Shown: positions 50,660 through 60,230, counted from the first letter of the stretch. The stretch: 64,000 nucleotides of DNA from an uncultured Collinsella sp. (GCA_958403385.1 CATXXC010000013.1:9419-73418); one strand, 5' to 3'. Made by a program: numbers and translations. The notes: generated by a model from the letters alone, not told the origin.

Positions 50660-51151
50660 ATGATATTCGTTACCGTAGGCTCCCAGAAGTTTCAGTTCGA
50701 CAGATTAGTCAGGGCGGTAGATGCTCTCGTTGCTAGCGGTGTTGCTGAGGATGGAGCTTTTGCTCAGACGGGTGTGTGCACTTACATTCCTGAGTATTTG
50801 GAACACGAGGCGTTTCTCGATCGTGATTCCTTCCGCGTTCATATGGATGCTTGCGATGTCGTGGTAACCCATGGAGGTACCGGCGCCATCATCGGCGCCG
50901 TTAAGGACAACAAGAAAGTCATCGCTGTTCCGCGTCTAGCAAAATACGGCGAACATGTGGATGATCACCAGATTGAGATTGTTCGACAGTTCGGGGACAT
51001 GGGGCTGATTGAGCCGTGTATGGACCCTACCGACCTGCCCGCCGCTTATGCGCGGGTGCTTTCCAAGGATTACCTGCCCTACAAGAGCAACGCGGCGCGG
51101 TTCTGCGCCGACCTTTCCGATTACATCGATGGCGTTGGAGGCGTACGATGA
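50660..51151 (+). CDS. PssE/Alg13-like glycosyltransferase catalytic subunit
   Basis: 163 residues, a GT28 C-terminal-type domain: MIFVTVGSQKFQFDRLVRAV, THGGTGAIIGAVKDNKKVIAVPR and YGEHVDDHQIEIV. It pairs with the upstream Alg14-like protein. GGGAGG lies 8 bases before the ATG. The stop overlaps the next ATG (ATGA). Confidence 0.9.
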   Translation: MIFVTVGSQKFQFDRLVRAVDALVASGVAEDGAFAQTGVCTYIPEYLEHEAFLDRDSFRVHMDACDVVVTHGGTGAIIGAVKDNKKVIAVPRLAKYGEHVDDHQIEIVRQFGDMGLIEPCMDPTDLPAAYARVLSKDYLPYKSNAARFCADLSDYIDGVGGVR

Positions 51152-52038
51152 AACTTAAGAAAAGATTCGCGCTTTCTCTGAGGAACAACTTGCGCTTTAT
51201 CCCCGACGAGGATTTTATTCGCATGTGCTTCAGAGCAAAGCTGCACTATAAGCTCGATCTTGATCATCCCAGGACCTTTAATGAGAAGCTCCAGTGGTGC
51301 AAGCTGCATTATCACAATCCAGTCTTGACCACGCTTGTTGACAAGTTTGAAGTGCGATCTTTTGTAAGGGAGCGTATCGGCGATGAGTACCTTGTTCCGC
51401 TTTATGGCGTCTACGATTCGGTGGAAGAAATCGACATTGATGAGTTGCCGGAAAAGTTCGTGCTGAAGTGCACTCACGACTCGCAGAGCACAATCGTGTG
51501 TACGGACAAATCAATATTCGATTTTGAGGTCGCTAAGAAACGCCTGCGTACTGCACTTCAACGGAATTGGTACTGGCAGGGTCGGGAGTGGGCCTACAAG
51601 GATATAGCTCCTCGTGTGGTTGCCGAGGCGTACCTCGACGAACCGGGTAGGCAGACCCCGACTGACTATAAGTTCTACTGCTTCGATGGTAAGGCGGCGC
51701 TCGTGCAGACCGATGCTGATCGCTTTACCGCGCACGATATGCAGTATTTCACTCCATGCTGGGAGCAACGTGGAGACATCAATCACGAAGTATCCAATCG
51801 TAAACCCACCGAAAAGCCCGAGAACTACGATTTGATGCTCAGACTTGCTGAGACGTTGGCGTCGGATCTTCCGCATGTACGAGTCGATCTTTACAACATC
51901 GCGGGCAATCCTTTCTTCGGCGAGATGACTTTTTACACCGGGGGCGGTTTCGACCCCTTCTACGCTGATGAGAAGCAGCCGGACAGGCTCGATTGCGAGC
52001 TCGGAGAGCTATTCGTTTTGCCTAAGCAGAATTCGTAA
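51148..52038 (+). CDS. ATP-grasp TupA-like polysaccharide biosynthesis protein
   Basis: 296 residues. HPRTFNEKLQWCKLHYHNP, LVDKFEVRSFVRERIGDEYLVP, LPEKFVLKCTHDS, DYKFYCFDGKAALVQTD and VRVDLYNIAGNPFFGEMTFY are the TupA-like ATP-grasp blocks found in teichuronic acid and capsule clusters. The expected chemistry is ATP-dependent ligation of an amino acid or similar group to a glycan or lipid-linked precursor, but the substrate is unknown. GGAGG precedes the ATG. Confidence 0.8.
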   Translation: MKLKKRFALSLRNNLRFIPDEDFIRMCFRAKLHYKLDLDHPRTFNEKLQWCKLHYHNPVLTTLVDKFEVRSFVRERIGDEYLVPLYGVYDSVEEIDIDELPEKFVLKCTHDSQSTIVCTDKSIFDFEVAKKRLRTALQRNWYWQGREWAYKDIAPRVVAEAYLDEPGRQTPTDYKFYCFDGKAALVQTDADRFTAHDMQYFTPCWEQRGDINHEVSNRKPTEKPENYDLMLRLAETLASDLPHVRVDLYNIAGNPFFGEMTFYTGGGFDPFYADEKQPDRLDCELGELFVLPKQNS

Positions 52039-52166
52039 CTGCGAATGTAGCGGCGTAGGTAGTATTATCTAGCGAGTGTGGATAATCCCGAGAAGAACAT
52101 GGTCCAGACTCCGCCCGATCTAATTCACTCAGTAAGCCCTGGCTTACATCAAAGATTGCATTTGGA

Positions 52167-52289
52167 ATGAAAGATAGAAATCCCATGGGCTTGGAACATT
52201 CAAGAACATGTTGCGAAAAGCGAATGATTGCCCTGGATTATTCTGCAGAAGCCTGGTTGAAGCTGCTCTACGGTGAGGTAGCCAAGTGA
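52167..52289 (+). CDS. Short 40-residue frame, possible glycosyltransferase C-terminal remnant
   Basis: In the 247-base gap between the ATP-grasp and GT4 genes, a frame from ATG 52167 encodes 40 residues ending YSAEAWLKLLYGEVAK. Its TGA overlaps the GTG of the GT4 gene. The ending resembles the last helix of GT4-type glycosyltransferases, so this could be a scrap of a lost gene, or a small coupled leader ORF. There is no strong ribosome site. Weak evidence. Confidence 0.25.
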   Translation: MKDRNPMGLEHSRTCCEKRMIALDYSAEAWLKLLYGEVAK

Positions 52290-53389
52290 ACGTCTGCATG
52301 ATTACATACAATCTCGTCAATAATGGCATTGGCAAGGTAGTGCTCACATATTCGTTCGAACTTATCCGGCATGGGCACACGGTGACCTTGCTCGTCGGTG
52401 GTCCATGCGAACAAGAGAAAGTTGATGAGGCCGTAGCTCACGGCATCGCGGTCACACAGCTTCCCGATAAGAGGTCCGACACCCTTGGCTATTTCGAGGC
52501 GCTGAGCAAAGCCCTCGACGAGGGACAATTCGACATCTGCCATGTCCACGGCAACAGTGGTATGGTCTTCCCTGAGTTGGTTATAGCGAAGTGCTCCCGT
52601 GTTGTAGTGGTGGCCTGCCACTGTCACAGCACGGGATGCGAACATCCCGTGCTGCACAGGGTGCTGAGGCCTTTCGTGCCTCGACTTTGCGACTGCATGT
52701 TCGCGTGCAGTGACGAGGCGGGCAAATGGCTTTTTGGAAATGCGGGCTTTTCCGTCATCCCTAATTCCTTCGACCTTGACAAGTTCAGGTTCGATCCGCA
52801 AGCTCGCCTCGAGCTGCGCGGAGCCTACGGTATCGACGAGGACGTCTATATTCTTGGCAACGTGGCGAGGTTGAACCCTGAGAAAAATCATGCGTTCCTA
52901 ATCAAGGTTTTCGAGGCATTTCATGCTGAGAACCCTGAATCGATTCTGATGATTGCTGGTGGGGGACCTGGAGAGAAGGATGTTAGGGCCTTGGTTGAGG
53001 CATCGCCTGCCCATGATTCGATTATGCTGCTTGGCAACGTAAAAGACCCAGCCAAGCTCTATTCGGCGATGGATTGCTTTGTGTTTCCCTCGATTCACGA
53101 GGGACTTGGTATCGTCCTCGTGGAGGCACAACTCGCCGGCCTTGAATGCTTCGTATCGTCCAATGTGCCGCAGGACGCTTGCGTGAGTGACAGGTTCCAC
53201 GCGATTTCCCTTACAGAAGCCGCTGAAAGATGGGCGGGCGAGATAGCTGCGATGGCCTTTTGGCCACATGATAGGAGCAAAGACTCCTTCCGTGCGGGGA
53301 GCCTGGAGCCTTTTGACATCTCCTCGAGCTACCACCTTCTTGAGAGCGCATACGAGGCCGCATTGGATCGTAAAGGAGGACGGGAATGA
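52286..53389 (+). CDS. GT4-family glycosyltransferase
   Basis: 367 residues, GT-B fold. N-terminal Rossmann part CMITYNLVNNGIGKVVLTYS and ICHVHGNSGM; C-terminal part ILGNVARLNPEKNHAFLIKVF, MIAGGGPGEKD, IMLLGNVKDPAKLYSAMDCF and the retaining EX7E motif PSIHEGLGIVLVEAQLAG. Sugar specificity cannot be read from sequence. A GTG start is used. It ends 4 bases inside the acetyltransferase start. Confidence 0.88.
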   Translation: MNVCMITYNLVNNGIGKVVLTYSFELIRHGHTVTLLVGGPCEQEKVDEAVAHGIAVTQLPDKRSDTLGYFEALSKALDEGQFDICHVHGNSGMVFPELVIAKCSRVVVVACHCHSTGCEHPVLHRVLRPFVPRLCDCMFACSDEAGKWLFGNAGFSVIPNSFDLDKFRFDPQARLELRGAYGIDEDVYILGNVARLNPEKNHAFLIKVFEAFHAENPESILMIAGGGPGEKDVRALVEASPAHDSIMLLGNVKDPAKLYSAMDCFVFPSIHEGLGIVLVEAQLAGLECFVSSNVPQDACVSDRFHAISLTEAAERWAGEIAAMAFWPHDRSKDSFRAGSLEPFDISSSYHLLESAYEAALDRKGGRE

Positions 53390-53881
53390 ACATCAACGTC
53401 GACTTTGCCGAAGCCGCCGGTGGAAAGGGCTTCCCTCGTTCGCTCGGGACGTTTCTTTTGAACCCCTGCTTCCACGCTGTGGCTCTTTTCCGCCTGTCCG
53501 CCCTGCTCTACCGTTGCCATCTTGAGCCACTGGCAAAGATTGTTTGGTGTTTGAACAGGATGCTTTACCACGTCGATTTGGATTACAAAGCGAAGTTGGC
53601 ACCGGGGTTTCGCCTCGTCCACGGGCTCGGCGTTGTTATAGGCGCTGGGGTCGTCAGCGAGGGGCCGCTCACAGTGTATCAGGGTGTGACCATCGGCGGC
53701 TCTCATGGACGTCATCGCGAAGATGGTCGGGGGGGGGGTCTTCTGGCAGCCCCATTTCGGGAGCAACGTTATCGTGTACACGAACTCCTGCATTTTCGGA
53801 CCAATATACGTTGGGGACGGCGCGATTGTGAAGGCGGCTCGAATAGTTACGAAGGACGTTGGGCCTGGGGACAAGATATAA
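53386..53881 (+). pseudogene. Serine-acetyltransferase-like O-acetyltransferase, off-frame at a run of ten G
   Basis: The N-terminal ~113 codons read a CysE-like transferase (LAPGFRLVHGLGVVIGAGVV, YQGVTIGGSHGRHREDG). At 53729-53738 lie ten G. With ten the frame leaves the family and runs to 53907; with nine it continues VFWQPHFGSNVIVY, SCIFGPIYVGDGAIVKA and RIVTKDVGPGDKI, stopping at 53881, the expected hexapeptide-repeat ending. The full ON-form would be ~164 residues. A mononucleotide run in a surface-glycan modifying gene is a typical slipped-strand switch, so this may be a phase-variable gene caught OFF and not dead. A sequencing error is the alternative. Confidence 0.85.
53729..53738 (+). 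repeat. Poly-G tract (10 G) in the acetyltransferase gene
   Basis: A run of ten G inside a coding frame. Removing one G restores the family sequence downstream. It is the longest G-run I noticed in the window. Confidence 0.9.
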
Positions 53882-53894
53882 ACGGAGGTTGCTT

Positions 53895-54818
53895 GTGCCG
53901 CTTGTAAGCATAATTATTCCAGTCTATAAGGTCGAAAAAGAACTTGGCCGCTGCGTTGACAGTGTCCTTTGCCAGACGTTGGGCGATATCGAGGTGATTC
54001 TCGTCGATGACGGGAGTCCGGATGATTGCCCTCGAATCTGCGATGATTACGCCCTTGCGGATTCGAGGGTAAAAGTTGTCCACAAGCAGAACGGAGGGCT
54101 TTCGGATGCGCGCAACTTCGGTCTGACCGAGGCGACTGGGGATTACATCATGTTCGTTGATTCAGACGATTCTATCGAGCTCGATGCTTGCGAGAGGCTG
54201 CTGCGTTTGGCAACCGATTCCCACGCTGACATCGTCCTTGGGGATTGGAGGGTAACCCCGGGTCCGGACAGGCCCGATCACTACGCGTCGCTTGAGGAGG
54301 GAAAGGCATATCTCACTAAGGATTTCATTCTCACAGCTCTAAAAGCGGGAGAATGGTACCCGTGCGCATGCTTCATGTTTTGCAAGCTCTCGTTGTTTAA
54401 GGAAAACGGGCTCAGGTTTGCCGTGGGGCTGCTGCATGAAGACATGGAGATGCAGCCTAGAGTCTTTCTTGCAGCGGATACCGTCGTCTGCCTGAAATAC
54501 AAGTTCTACAACTACATTCAACGGCCAGGCTCCATCATGAAATCGCAGAATTCTTTCGAACGTGCGGTTTCCATGTGCGAGATCCTAGGGCGCTGGAAGA
54601 CTCAATTTGACGCAATCAACGATTTGGAGCTTCGCCACGCTTTATATGGCTATCTTGCGAAGTGCTATCTACACACTTGCCGCGAGCTTGGACTTCGGGG
54701 CGGCCTTGATGTGCCGGGCGTAGACAAGAAGTTTTTGTTCGAATACGGCACGAACACAAAAGAGAAGGCCAAGGCGCTGTTGTTCGCTGCTTCGCCGCGC
54801 TTCTACAGCTACCTTTAG
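53895..54818 (+). CDS. GT2-family glycosyltransferase
   Basis: 307 residues, GT-A fold. VSIIIPVYKVEKELGRCVDSVL, VILVDDGSPDDC, QNGGLSDARNFGL and YIMFVDSDDSIE (DxD). The C-terminal half is less conserved. GTG 53895 has GGAGG 6 bases upstream. It begins 14 bases after the ON-frame stop of the acetyltransferase; with the OFF frame ribosomes would terminate at 53907, inside this gene, which might alter coupling. Confidence 0.9.
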   Translation: MPLVSIIIPVYKVEKELGRCVDSVLCQTLGDIEVILVDDGSPDDCPRICDDYALADSRVKVVHKQNGGLSDARNFGLTEATGDYIMFVDSDDSIELDACERLLRLATDSHADIVLGDWRVTPGPDRPDHYASLEEGKAYLTKDFILTALKAGEWYPCACFMFCKLSLFKENGLRFAVGLLHEDMEMQPRVFLAADTVVCLKYKFYNYIQRPGSIMKSQNSFERAVSMCEILGRWKTQFDAINDLELRHALYGYLAKCYLHTCRELGLRGGLDVPGVDKKFLFEYGTNTKEKAKALLFAASPRFYSYL

Positions 54819-54830
54819 GTGGGCCGGAAT

Positions 54831-56069
54831 ATGCATCATCAATTGTCGTGGACGCGAGATTCTATCTTGTCGAAACGGATACGCTTCGATTGGCTCACGG
54901 CGTCGCTCGTTGCTATCTACTTTGCGGTCTTCAAGTTGGTCTGCATCCCGAAGGTTCTGCAGCAAGGCCTTAAAGTCAGCTGCGTGTTCTTCGTCCTTCT
55001 CTTTCTCATCACCAACCTCAAAGGAAGAGAGTACAAACACCCGTCGGCCCTGTTTTGCATCATGGTCGTGATCTCGAGCATCGCGGGCTATCTGGCTGGG
55101 TACGTAGACTCCTCCAACTGCACCGACGCACTTCTCTACGCCATCTGTCTCTACGCCCTCGCCCTTCTAATTACGACATGCAGCAGACGTGGCAGGCTCG
55201 AGACTTTCATGAGCGTCTTCTTCTGGATGACCGTCATTTACTGCGTTCTATCTATTGTATTCATTGCAAGGGTGGGTACAGCCGATGGCCCCCTGCTCTA
55301 CTATTTTGCAGGCAACAAGTTCTCAACGAGCTATTACTTCATCATGTTGGCATGTCTGGCTTACGCCAAGCTTCGTCGCGAAGGCAGGAGCAAAGATTTA
55401 GTCGTCCTGGTCACCGCGGGCCTTGGTTTGCTTGCCCTCGTCGTGGCTCATACGGTCTACTGCTCGACGGCCGTCGCAATGTCTGCCCTCTTGATTGCTT
55501 TAGTGATCCTCCCACGGAAAGCCCAGCGTATTCTAGAAAAGCCTGCAGTCGTCATAGCGGCAATGATCTTGACGGGCGTTATCCTTGCCTTCTTATTACA
55601 GCTCCTCCAGGTGCCGTTTGTGAAGCATATTGTCGTAGACGTCCTCGGTGAGAACTTGACGTTGACGGGCAGGGATTTGATTTACAGTGGGCTTCGGGCC
55701 GTCATCAGCGAATCTCCTATCTTCGGGTACGGCTATGGAAACGCAGCCGTGGCCATGTACGTCGGGTATGGAAACGCTCAGAACTCTATTATGGAGACGC
55801 TCGTCAACTATGGTGTCGTGGGTCTATTCGCCGTCTTCTATATGGCCTGGACTAGCGTAAAAGGAGATAAGCCTTCTTGGAGCTGGGGCATGTACATCAT
55901 GCTTTACGCGATGATCGCAGGATCTATCGTCGAAATTACGTACAACTACTACTTTTTCATTGCGCTCATGGCTATTTTCGTGGCTAGCGAGGATATCCAG
56001 AGTGGAGGAATCGAAAAAGACGAGAAGCAGAGTGTCTGTTGTGTCAATGGGGCGCTCACAAGGAGGTAA
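54831..56069 (+). CDS. Wzy-like polysaccharide polymerase / O-antigen ligase family
   Basis: 412 residues with about eleven hydrophobic segments and a long outside loop near residues 280-320 (LTGRDLIYSGLRAVISESPI, FGYGYGNA, AQNSIMETLVNYGVVGL) typical of Wzy/WaaL proteins. It would join repeat units outside the membrane. ATG 54831 has AGGTGG 8 bases upstream; a GTG at 54819 is also in frame. Confidence 0.8.
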   Translation: MHHQLSWTRDSILSKRIRFDWLTASLVAIYFAVFKLVCIPKVLQQGLKVSCVFFVLLFLITNLKGREYKHPSALFCIMVVISSIAGYLAGYVDSSNCTDALLYAICLYALALLITTCSRRGRLETFMSVFFWMTVIYCVLSIVFIARVGTADGPLLYYFAGNKFSTSYYFIMLACLAYAKLRREGRSKDLVVLVTAGLGLLALVVAHTVYCSTAVAMSALLIALVILPRKAQRILEKPAVVIAAMILTGVILAFLLQLLQVPFVKHIVVDVLGENLTLTGRDLIYSGLRAVISESPIFGYGYGNAAVAMYVGYGNAQNSIMETLVNYGVVGLFAVFYMAWTSVKGDKPSWSWGMYIMLYAMIAGSIVEITYNYYFFIALMAIFVASEDIQSGGIEKDEKQSVCCVNGALTRR

Positions 56070-56071
56070 AC

Positions 56072-57199
56072 ATGCGCGTTGGCATTATGTCAATGCAGAG
56101 AGTCGTGAACCACGGCTCCTTCATGCAAGCATACGGATTAAAGTCAATGATCGAGTCGCTGGGACACGAGGTCCTTTTCGTTGACTACAAACCTTCCTCG
56201 TGCGTGCCGGGGCTCAGGGACGCACGAGGAAGGCTCAAGGACTTTCTTGGAAGGATTAAGGCCGATGTCAGGTTTACTGGCGCGGGAAGGCGTGCCCTCA
56301 TTGCCGCAGGAATTTATAAGCGAACTCCGATGGACGTCGAATATGAGCGATGCCTCGGTCTTCTCGGCGTCGACCCGTGCAAGCGCAACATCGGGGAGCA
56401 TGTCGACGTTCTTGTCATCGGAAGCGATGAGGTCTTCAACTGTACACAGGCGGGACCAAATGTCGGTTTCTGCCGCCAGCTTCTTGGTTGGGGGAACAAC
56501 TGCGAATCCGTAATCAGCTATGCCGGGTCTTTCGGGCACACGACTTTGTCCGACCTTGAGAAGTACCACGTGGCCGACGACGTGAGGAATTGCTTCCGAT
56601 GCTTCGACGCCATTTCTGTTAGGGACGCAAACTCCCGTGCCATCCTCGAGGCCCTTGGAATCGATGGCGTTAGCACGCATCTCGACCCAGTTCTTGTCTC
56701 CGGTGTCGAAAATGTTGAATGGAAGCCCGTAGAGACACCAGAACGTTATGCCCTAGTTTACGGATACGGCAACCGTTTCACCCAGGACGAAGCCGAGGCC
56801 ATCAGGGCCATCGCCGAGAAAAGGGGCGTCAAGCTCCTTGCGGTCTACGGACATCAAGATTTCTGCGATGAGAACGTCGATTGCGGCCCTGATGAAATTC
56901 TGAATTACTTCAAAGGAGCCGATTTCGTGGTGACTGACACCTTCCACGGAACGATATTCTCCGCCATAACGCACGTCCCTTTCGCGGTGATAAAGCGCGG
57001 ACAGAATGCAAACAAGCTTGTTGACCTTCTCGACAGGTTGTCGCTCAAGGAGAGACTCGCGACGACACCAAAAGACCTCTCGTTTATTCTCGACAAGCCC
57101 CTGGAGTTTGAAGTTGCCGATGCCGTCAGAGCGGCCGCTCGCGAAATCTCCCTGTCTTATTTAAGGTGCAACATTTCCGTTGGCAGGGGGGTGCGTTAG
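56072..57199 (+). CDS. Polysaccharide pyruvyl transferase family protein
   Basis: 375 residues. MSMQRVVNHGSFMQAYGLKS, VLVIGSDEVFNCTQ, YAGSFGHTTL, SVRDANSRAILEALG, VSTHLDPVLV and the conserved VVTDTFHGTIFSAITHVPF. The family adds ketal pyruvate from phosphoenolpyruvate to glycans. AAGGAGG precedes the ATG. It is paired in this operon with the F420-hydrogenase-beta-like gene, a pairing I know from other capsule loci. Confidence 0.88.
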   Translation: MRVGIMSMQRVVNHGSFMQAYGLKSMIESLGHEVLFVDYKPSSCVPGLRDARGRLKDFLGRIKADVRFTGAGRRALIAAGIYKRTPMDVEYERCLGLLGVDPCKRNIGEHVDVLVIGSDEVFNCTQAGPNVGFCRQLLGWGNNCESVISYAGSFGHTTLSDLEKYHVADDVRNCFRCFDAISVRDANSRAILEALGIDGVSTHLDPVLVSGVENVEWKPVETPERYALVYGYGNRFTQDEAEAIRAIAEKRGVKLLAVYGHQDFCDENVDCGPDEILNYFKGADFVVTDTFHGTIFSAITHVPFAVIKRGQNANKLVDLLDRLSLKERLATTPKDLSFILDKPLEFEVADAVRAAAREISLSYLRCNISVGRGVR

Positions 57200-57216
57200 G
57201 CGTTCTGCCAAAACCG

Positions 57217-58770
57217 ATGGGAGACAAAAAGAAATTCGCCCTTAACTTCGCCGCGCAAATCGCGGTACTCGGCACTCAGTTCATCATTAGCTTCGTTCTC
57301 ACGCCGATCGTGCTCCAGAAGCTCGGCGACGAGGCATATGGGTTCGTAGGGCTGGTCAACAACTTCGTCAGCTATGTCGCAATCATCACTGCAGCACTTA
57401 ATGCCATGGCAAGCCGGTTCATCACGGTCTCCTACCATGAGGGGGATACCGAAAGGACCGAAGAGTATTTCTCTTCGGTCTTTTTCTCGAACTGTATTAT
57501 GGCATTTGCAATTTTCTTGGGATCGGTGTTCCTCGCTGCTAACATAGAGACCCTTGTCAGTGTGACGCCGGAATTGGTCAGCGACTTGAGAATCACCGTT
57601 CTGCTCGCGTTCATGAATGCTGGGATAGGGCTGCTTACGGTCGTATTTGGTGTTGCGGCGTTCATAAAAAACGAGTTATTCCTAAATTCCATCGGCCAGC
57701 TTCTCGGTTCGGTCCTTCGTGTCATCTTCCTGTTCGTCCTGTTCTGGGTAGCCTTCCCTCATATGTGGTACTTCAGCGTCGCGGGCCTCGTGGCGACAGT
57801 CGTGACCGGCGCGGCGCAAGTTGCTGTGACACGCAGGCTCCTTCCCGAACTCAAGCTGTCGCTTTCGCGGTTCAGTCCCAGCAAAGTCTGGGAGCTTCTC
57901 AAAATCGGTGTGTGGAACAGCCTCCAGAACGTCAACAACCTCATCCAGACCGGCCTCGACCTCCTGGTTGCCAACATCTTCATTAGCGGGGCCGCCATGG
58001 GACTCCTGTCCATTGCTAAGACGGTCCCCCAGGCTTTGACTAATCTTTCCGGAAGTATAGCGAACCTCTTTTACCCTAAGATGGCCCAAGCCTATGCCCG
58101 TGGGGACAAGGTAGAACTGGTGAGCAGATTCGATTTCGCTATGCGTTTCACCTCAGCGTTCATGATCGTACCGCTTGCCGGGTTCATCGGCTTCGGGCCG
58201 TCGTTCTACTCCCTATGGCTGCCTGGCCGTTCTGTTGCCGAATTAGGCGATATTCAGCTTCTTTCGGTTTTGACCGTCATTACGCTCATTGCGAGCGCTC
58301 TTGTCGAGCCCCTATATTATGCGAACACGCTGACCACAAAAATTAAGGGTTCAGTCCTCATCGCCTTCGGGTTCAGTTTGGCAACGCTCGCCATAGAGTT
58401 TCCTTTGATCTTATTCACCTCGCTCGACAAGCTCACCGTCATCGCCGGGACAAGCTCGATTCTGATGTTTGTCCGTCACGCGCTTGTCCAACCATTATAT
58501 TGTGCGGTCGTCATCGGCGTGCGCAGGCGGACGTTCTACAAGCCGCTTATGCGAGAGGTATCCGTTTTCGTGGTCCTTTGGTTCGGCTACGCGCTTGTTG
58601 ACCAGGTGGGTCTGTGCACAAATTGGGCTACGCTCGTAGCCGTTGCTTTTGCTGCTGCCGTCATCGGTTATACCTTCGAGCTGCTCACTTTGTTTGACAA
58701 GGGAGAACGTTTTGTAATTTTCGACATCTTGCGAGATAAACTTGGCTTTAGGAGGGGAAATGTCGGCTAA
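57217..58770 (+). CDS. Wzx-like polysaccharide flippase (MATE/MVF superfamily)
   Basis: 517 residues, 12-14 membrane segments. The N-terminus (KKKFALNFAAQIAVLGTQFI, SFVLTPIVLQKLGDEAYGF) is the classic start of oligosaccharide flippases that move lipid-linked repeat units outward. No good ribosome site lies before ATG 57217; it may be translated by reinitiation after the pyruvyl transferase stop 17 bases upstream, or from GTG 57166. Confidence 0.88.
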   Translation: MGDKKKFALNFAAQIAVLGTQFIISFVLTPIVLQKLGDEAYGFVGLVNNFVSYVAIITAALNAMASRFITVSYHEGDTERTEEYFSSVFFSNCIMAFAIFLGSVFLAANIETLVSVTPELVSDLRITVLLAFMNAGIGLLTVVFGVAAFIKNELFLNSIGQLLGSVLRVIFLFVLFWVAFPHMWYFSVAGLVATVVTGAAQVAVTRRLLPELKLSLSRFSPSKVWELLKIGVWNSLQNVNNLIQTGLDLLVANIFISGAAMGLLSIAKTVPQALTNLSGSIANLFYPKMAQAYARGDKVELVSRFDFAMRFTSAFMIVPLAGFIGFGPSFYSLWLPGRSVAELGDIQLLSVLTVITLIASALVEPLYYANTLTTKIKGSVLIAFGFSLATLAIEFPLILFTSLDKLTVIAGTSSILMFVRHALVQPLYCAVVIGVRRRTFYKPLMREVSVFVVLWFGYALVDQVGLCTNWATLVAVAFAAAVIGYTFELLTLFDKGERFVIFDILRDKLGFRRGNVG

Positions 58771-59893
58771 CTTCGTTTGCGGTGACTTGACGTGCTCTGG
58801 GTGCGGAGCATGCGTCGAAGCGTGCCCCTTCCATGCGCTTAGCATGAAGGAAAGCGGCCTTTGTGGCGAGCCCGTGCCGACTGTCGACCCCTCAAATTGC
58901 AGGGATTGTGGGCGATGTCATGCTGTTTGCCCCGCATGCGCTCCCGTCGAGCTCAGGAAGCCCCTAAAGACCTATGCTGCTTGGAGCAGTGAACCGAGTG
59001 ACGTTGCGCTCTCTTCATCGGGCGGCATTGCCACAGCGCTTGCAAGGAAGGTCATCAACGGGGGCGGCGTCGTTTACGGAACGGCTTCTGTGAACGGGGC
59101 GGCGCGCTGCGTTTCAGTCGATCGAGAAGTCGACTTGGAGAGCCTACGTGGATCCAAGTACGTCTACAGTGATCCCGGCGGCGCATACAATGACGTCAAA
59201 AAGTATCTCGCTGACGGCAGGAAAGTACTCTTCATCTCGACACCATGCCAGGTCGCTGCCTTGCGCTCTATCGTTGGCGATACGCGCGAGGGCTTGATTT
59301 GCATCGATCTCATATGCCACGGCACCCCTCCGATTGCATTCCTTCGCGAACATTTGGACCTTAAGGTCAAAGGAGGCTGGGATTCGTTCTCGTTTCGTGG
59401 GGCGAACGATTTCCACATGTGCGCATATCGCGACGGTGAGCTCGTCTTCGACGAGCCCTGTTACGAAGACGAATATTTTTCCGTCTTCGTAACAGGTGCC
59501 ATCCATCGTGACGTCTGTTACGAATGTCCTTACGCGTGCAACCAGCGGGCGGGAGACATCACTCTCGGAGATTTTTGGGGGCTAGACAAGTCAACACTGG
59601 GGTCTGCGCCGCCCGGCAAGGTCTCCGTAGTGCTGTGCAATACGGAGACTGGCATCGACGCTCTCGCCGATTTGCCTGAGACCGTCTACCGCGAGGAGCG
59701 CCTCTTCAGCGAGGCCGACAATGTGGAACAGACTAACCTCCACGAACCCTCCCCAAGGACAAGGGACAGGTCTCGGTTTCTTAAGGCATATGGGAAGGTT
59801 GGGTTCGAATCGGCCGTTCGGAAGACTTGGGCCTGGAAACGATTCTGGCTTCGCACCAAGAAGCACAAGTTGCTGAAACTGATTGGGAAGTGA
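58760..59893 (+). CDS. F420-hydrogenase/dehydrogenase beta-subunit-like iron-sulfur protein
   Basis: 377 residues. Two 4Fe-4S clusters: CSGCGACVEACP and CRDCGRCHAVCP. Then SSSGGIATALARKVI, GTASVNGAARCVSV, LFISTPCQVAALRS, IDLICHGTPP and CYECPYACNQRAGDITLGDFWG, all of the FrhB/FdhB-C type common in polysaccharide clusters beside pyruvyl transferases. Its chemistry there is not established; a redox step on the sugar is a guess. GGAGGGG lies ~3-5 bases before ATG 58760. Confidence 0.85.
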   Translation: MSANFVCGDLTCSGCGACVEACPFHALSMKESGLCGEPVPTVDPSNCRDCGRCHAVCPACAPVELRKPLKTYAAWSSEPSDVALSSSGGIATALARKVINGGGVVYGTASVNGAARCVSVDREVDLESLRGSKYVYSDPGGAYNDVKKYLADGRKVLFISTPCQVAALRSIVGDTREGLICIDLICHGTPPIAFLREHLDLKVKGGWDSFSFRGANDFHMCAYRDGELVFDEPCYEDEYFSVFVTGAIHRDVCYECPYACNQRAGDITLGDFWGLDKSTLGSAPPGKVSVVLCNTETGIDALADLPETVYREERLFSEADNVEQTNLHEPSPRTRDRSRFLKAYGKVGFESAVRKTWAWKRFWLRTKKHKLLKLIGK

Positions 59894-60230
59894 CCGATTG
59901 TGAGATGTGGATAACGTGCGCCCTTGAACTGTTTTTCAGGAACCTACCGACGACCTTTGCACTATCACTGCGAGGCCCATTTAGTCGCAGGGGAGGGTGC
60001 CGGCTATCCTGTCGGCATCCTCGATGACATTAAAGTTGATTTCGTTCATTAACTGAGCTTCGATGAAGCCTTGGCGAAGCGGTGTTCAAGGTTGGATAAA
60101 TTTCTTATTTGTAACCCCTGATTCAAAAGGGTCTATTCATTTCAATTTAACTAATTTTGCTGCAACTGAATTATTATTCAGTGATTAATTACAGCACAGT
60201 CGTTGATTCGGATTCTCCTCACCGGATTCT
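59894..60230. other. AT-richer decayed stretch between the capsule genes and the ugd remnant
   Basis: No gene is supported. A frame near 59,960-60,050 reads HYHCEAHLVAGEGAGYPVG and ends LDDIKVDFVH, which could be the end of a lost gene, but I cannot name a family. The composition is clearly lower in GC than that of the flanks. Confidence 0.4.
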
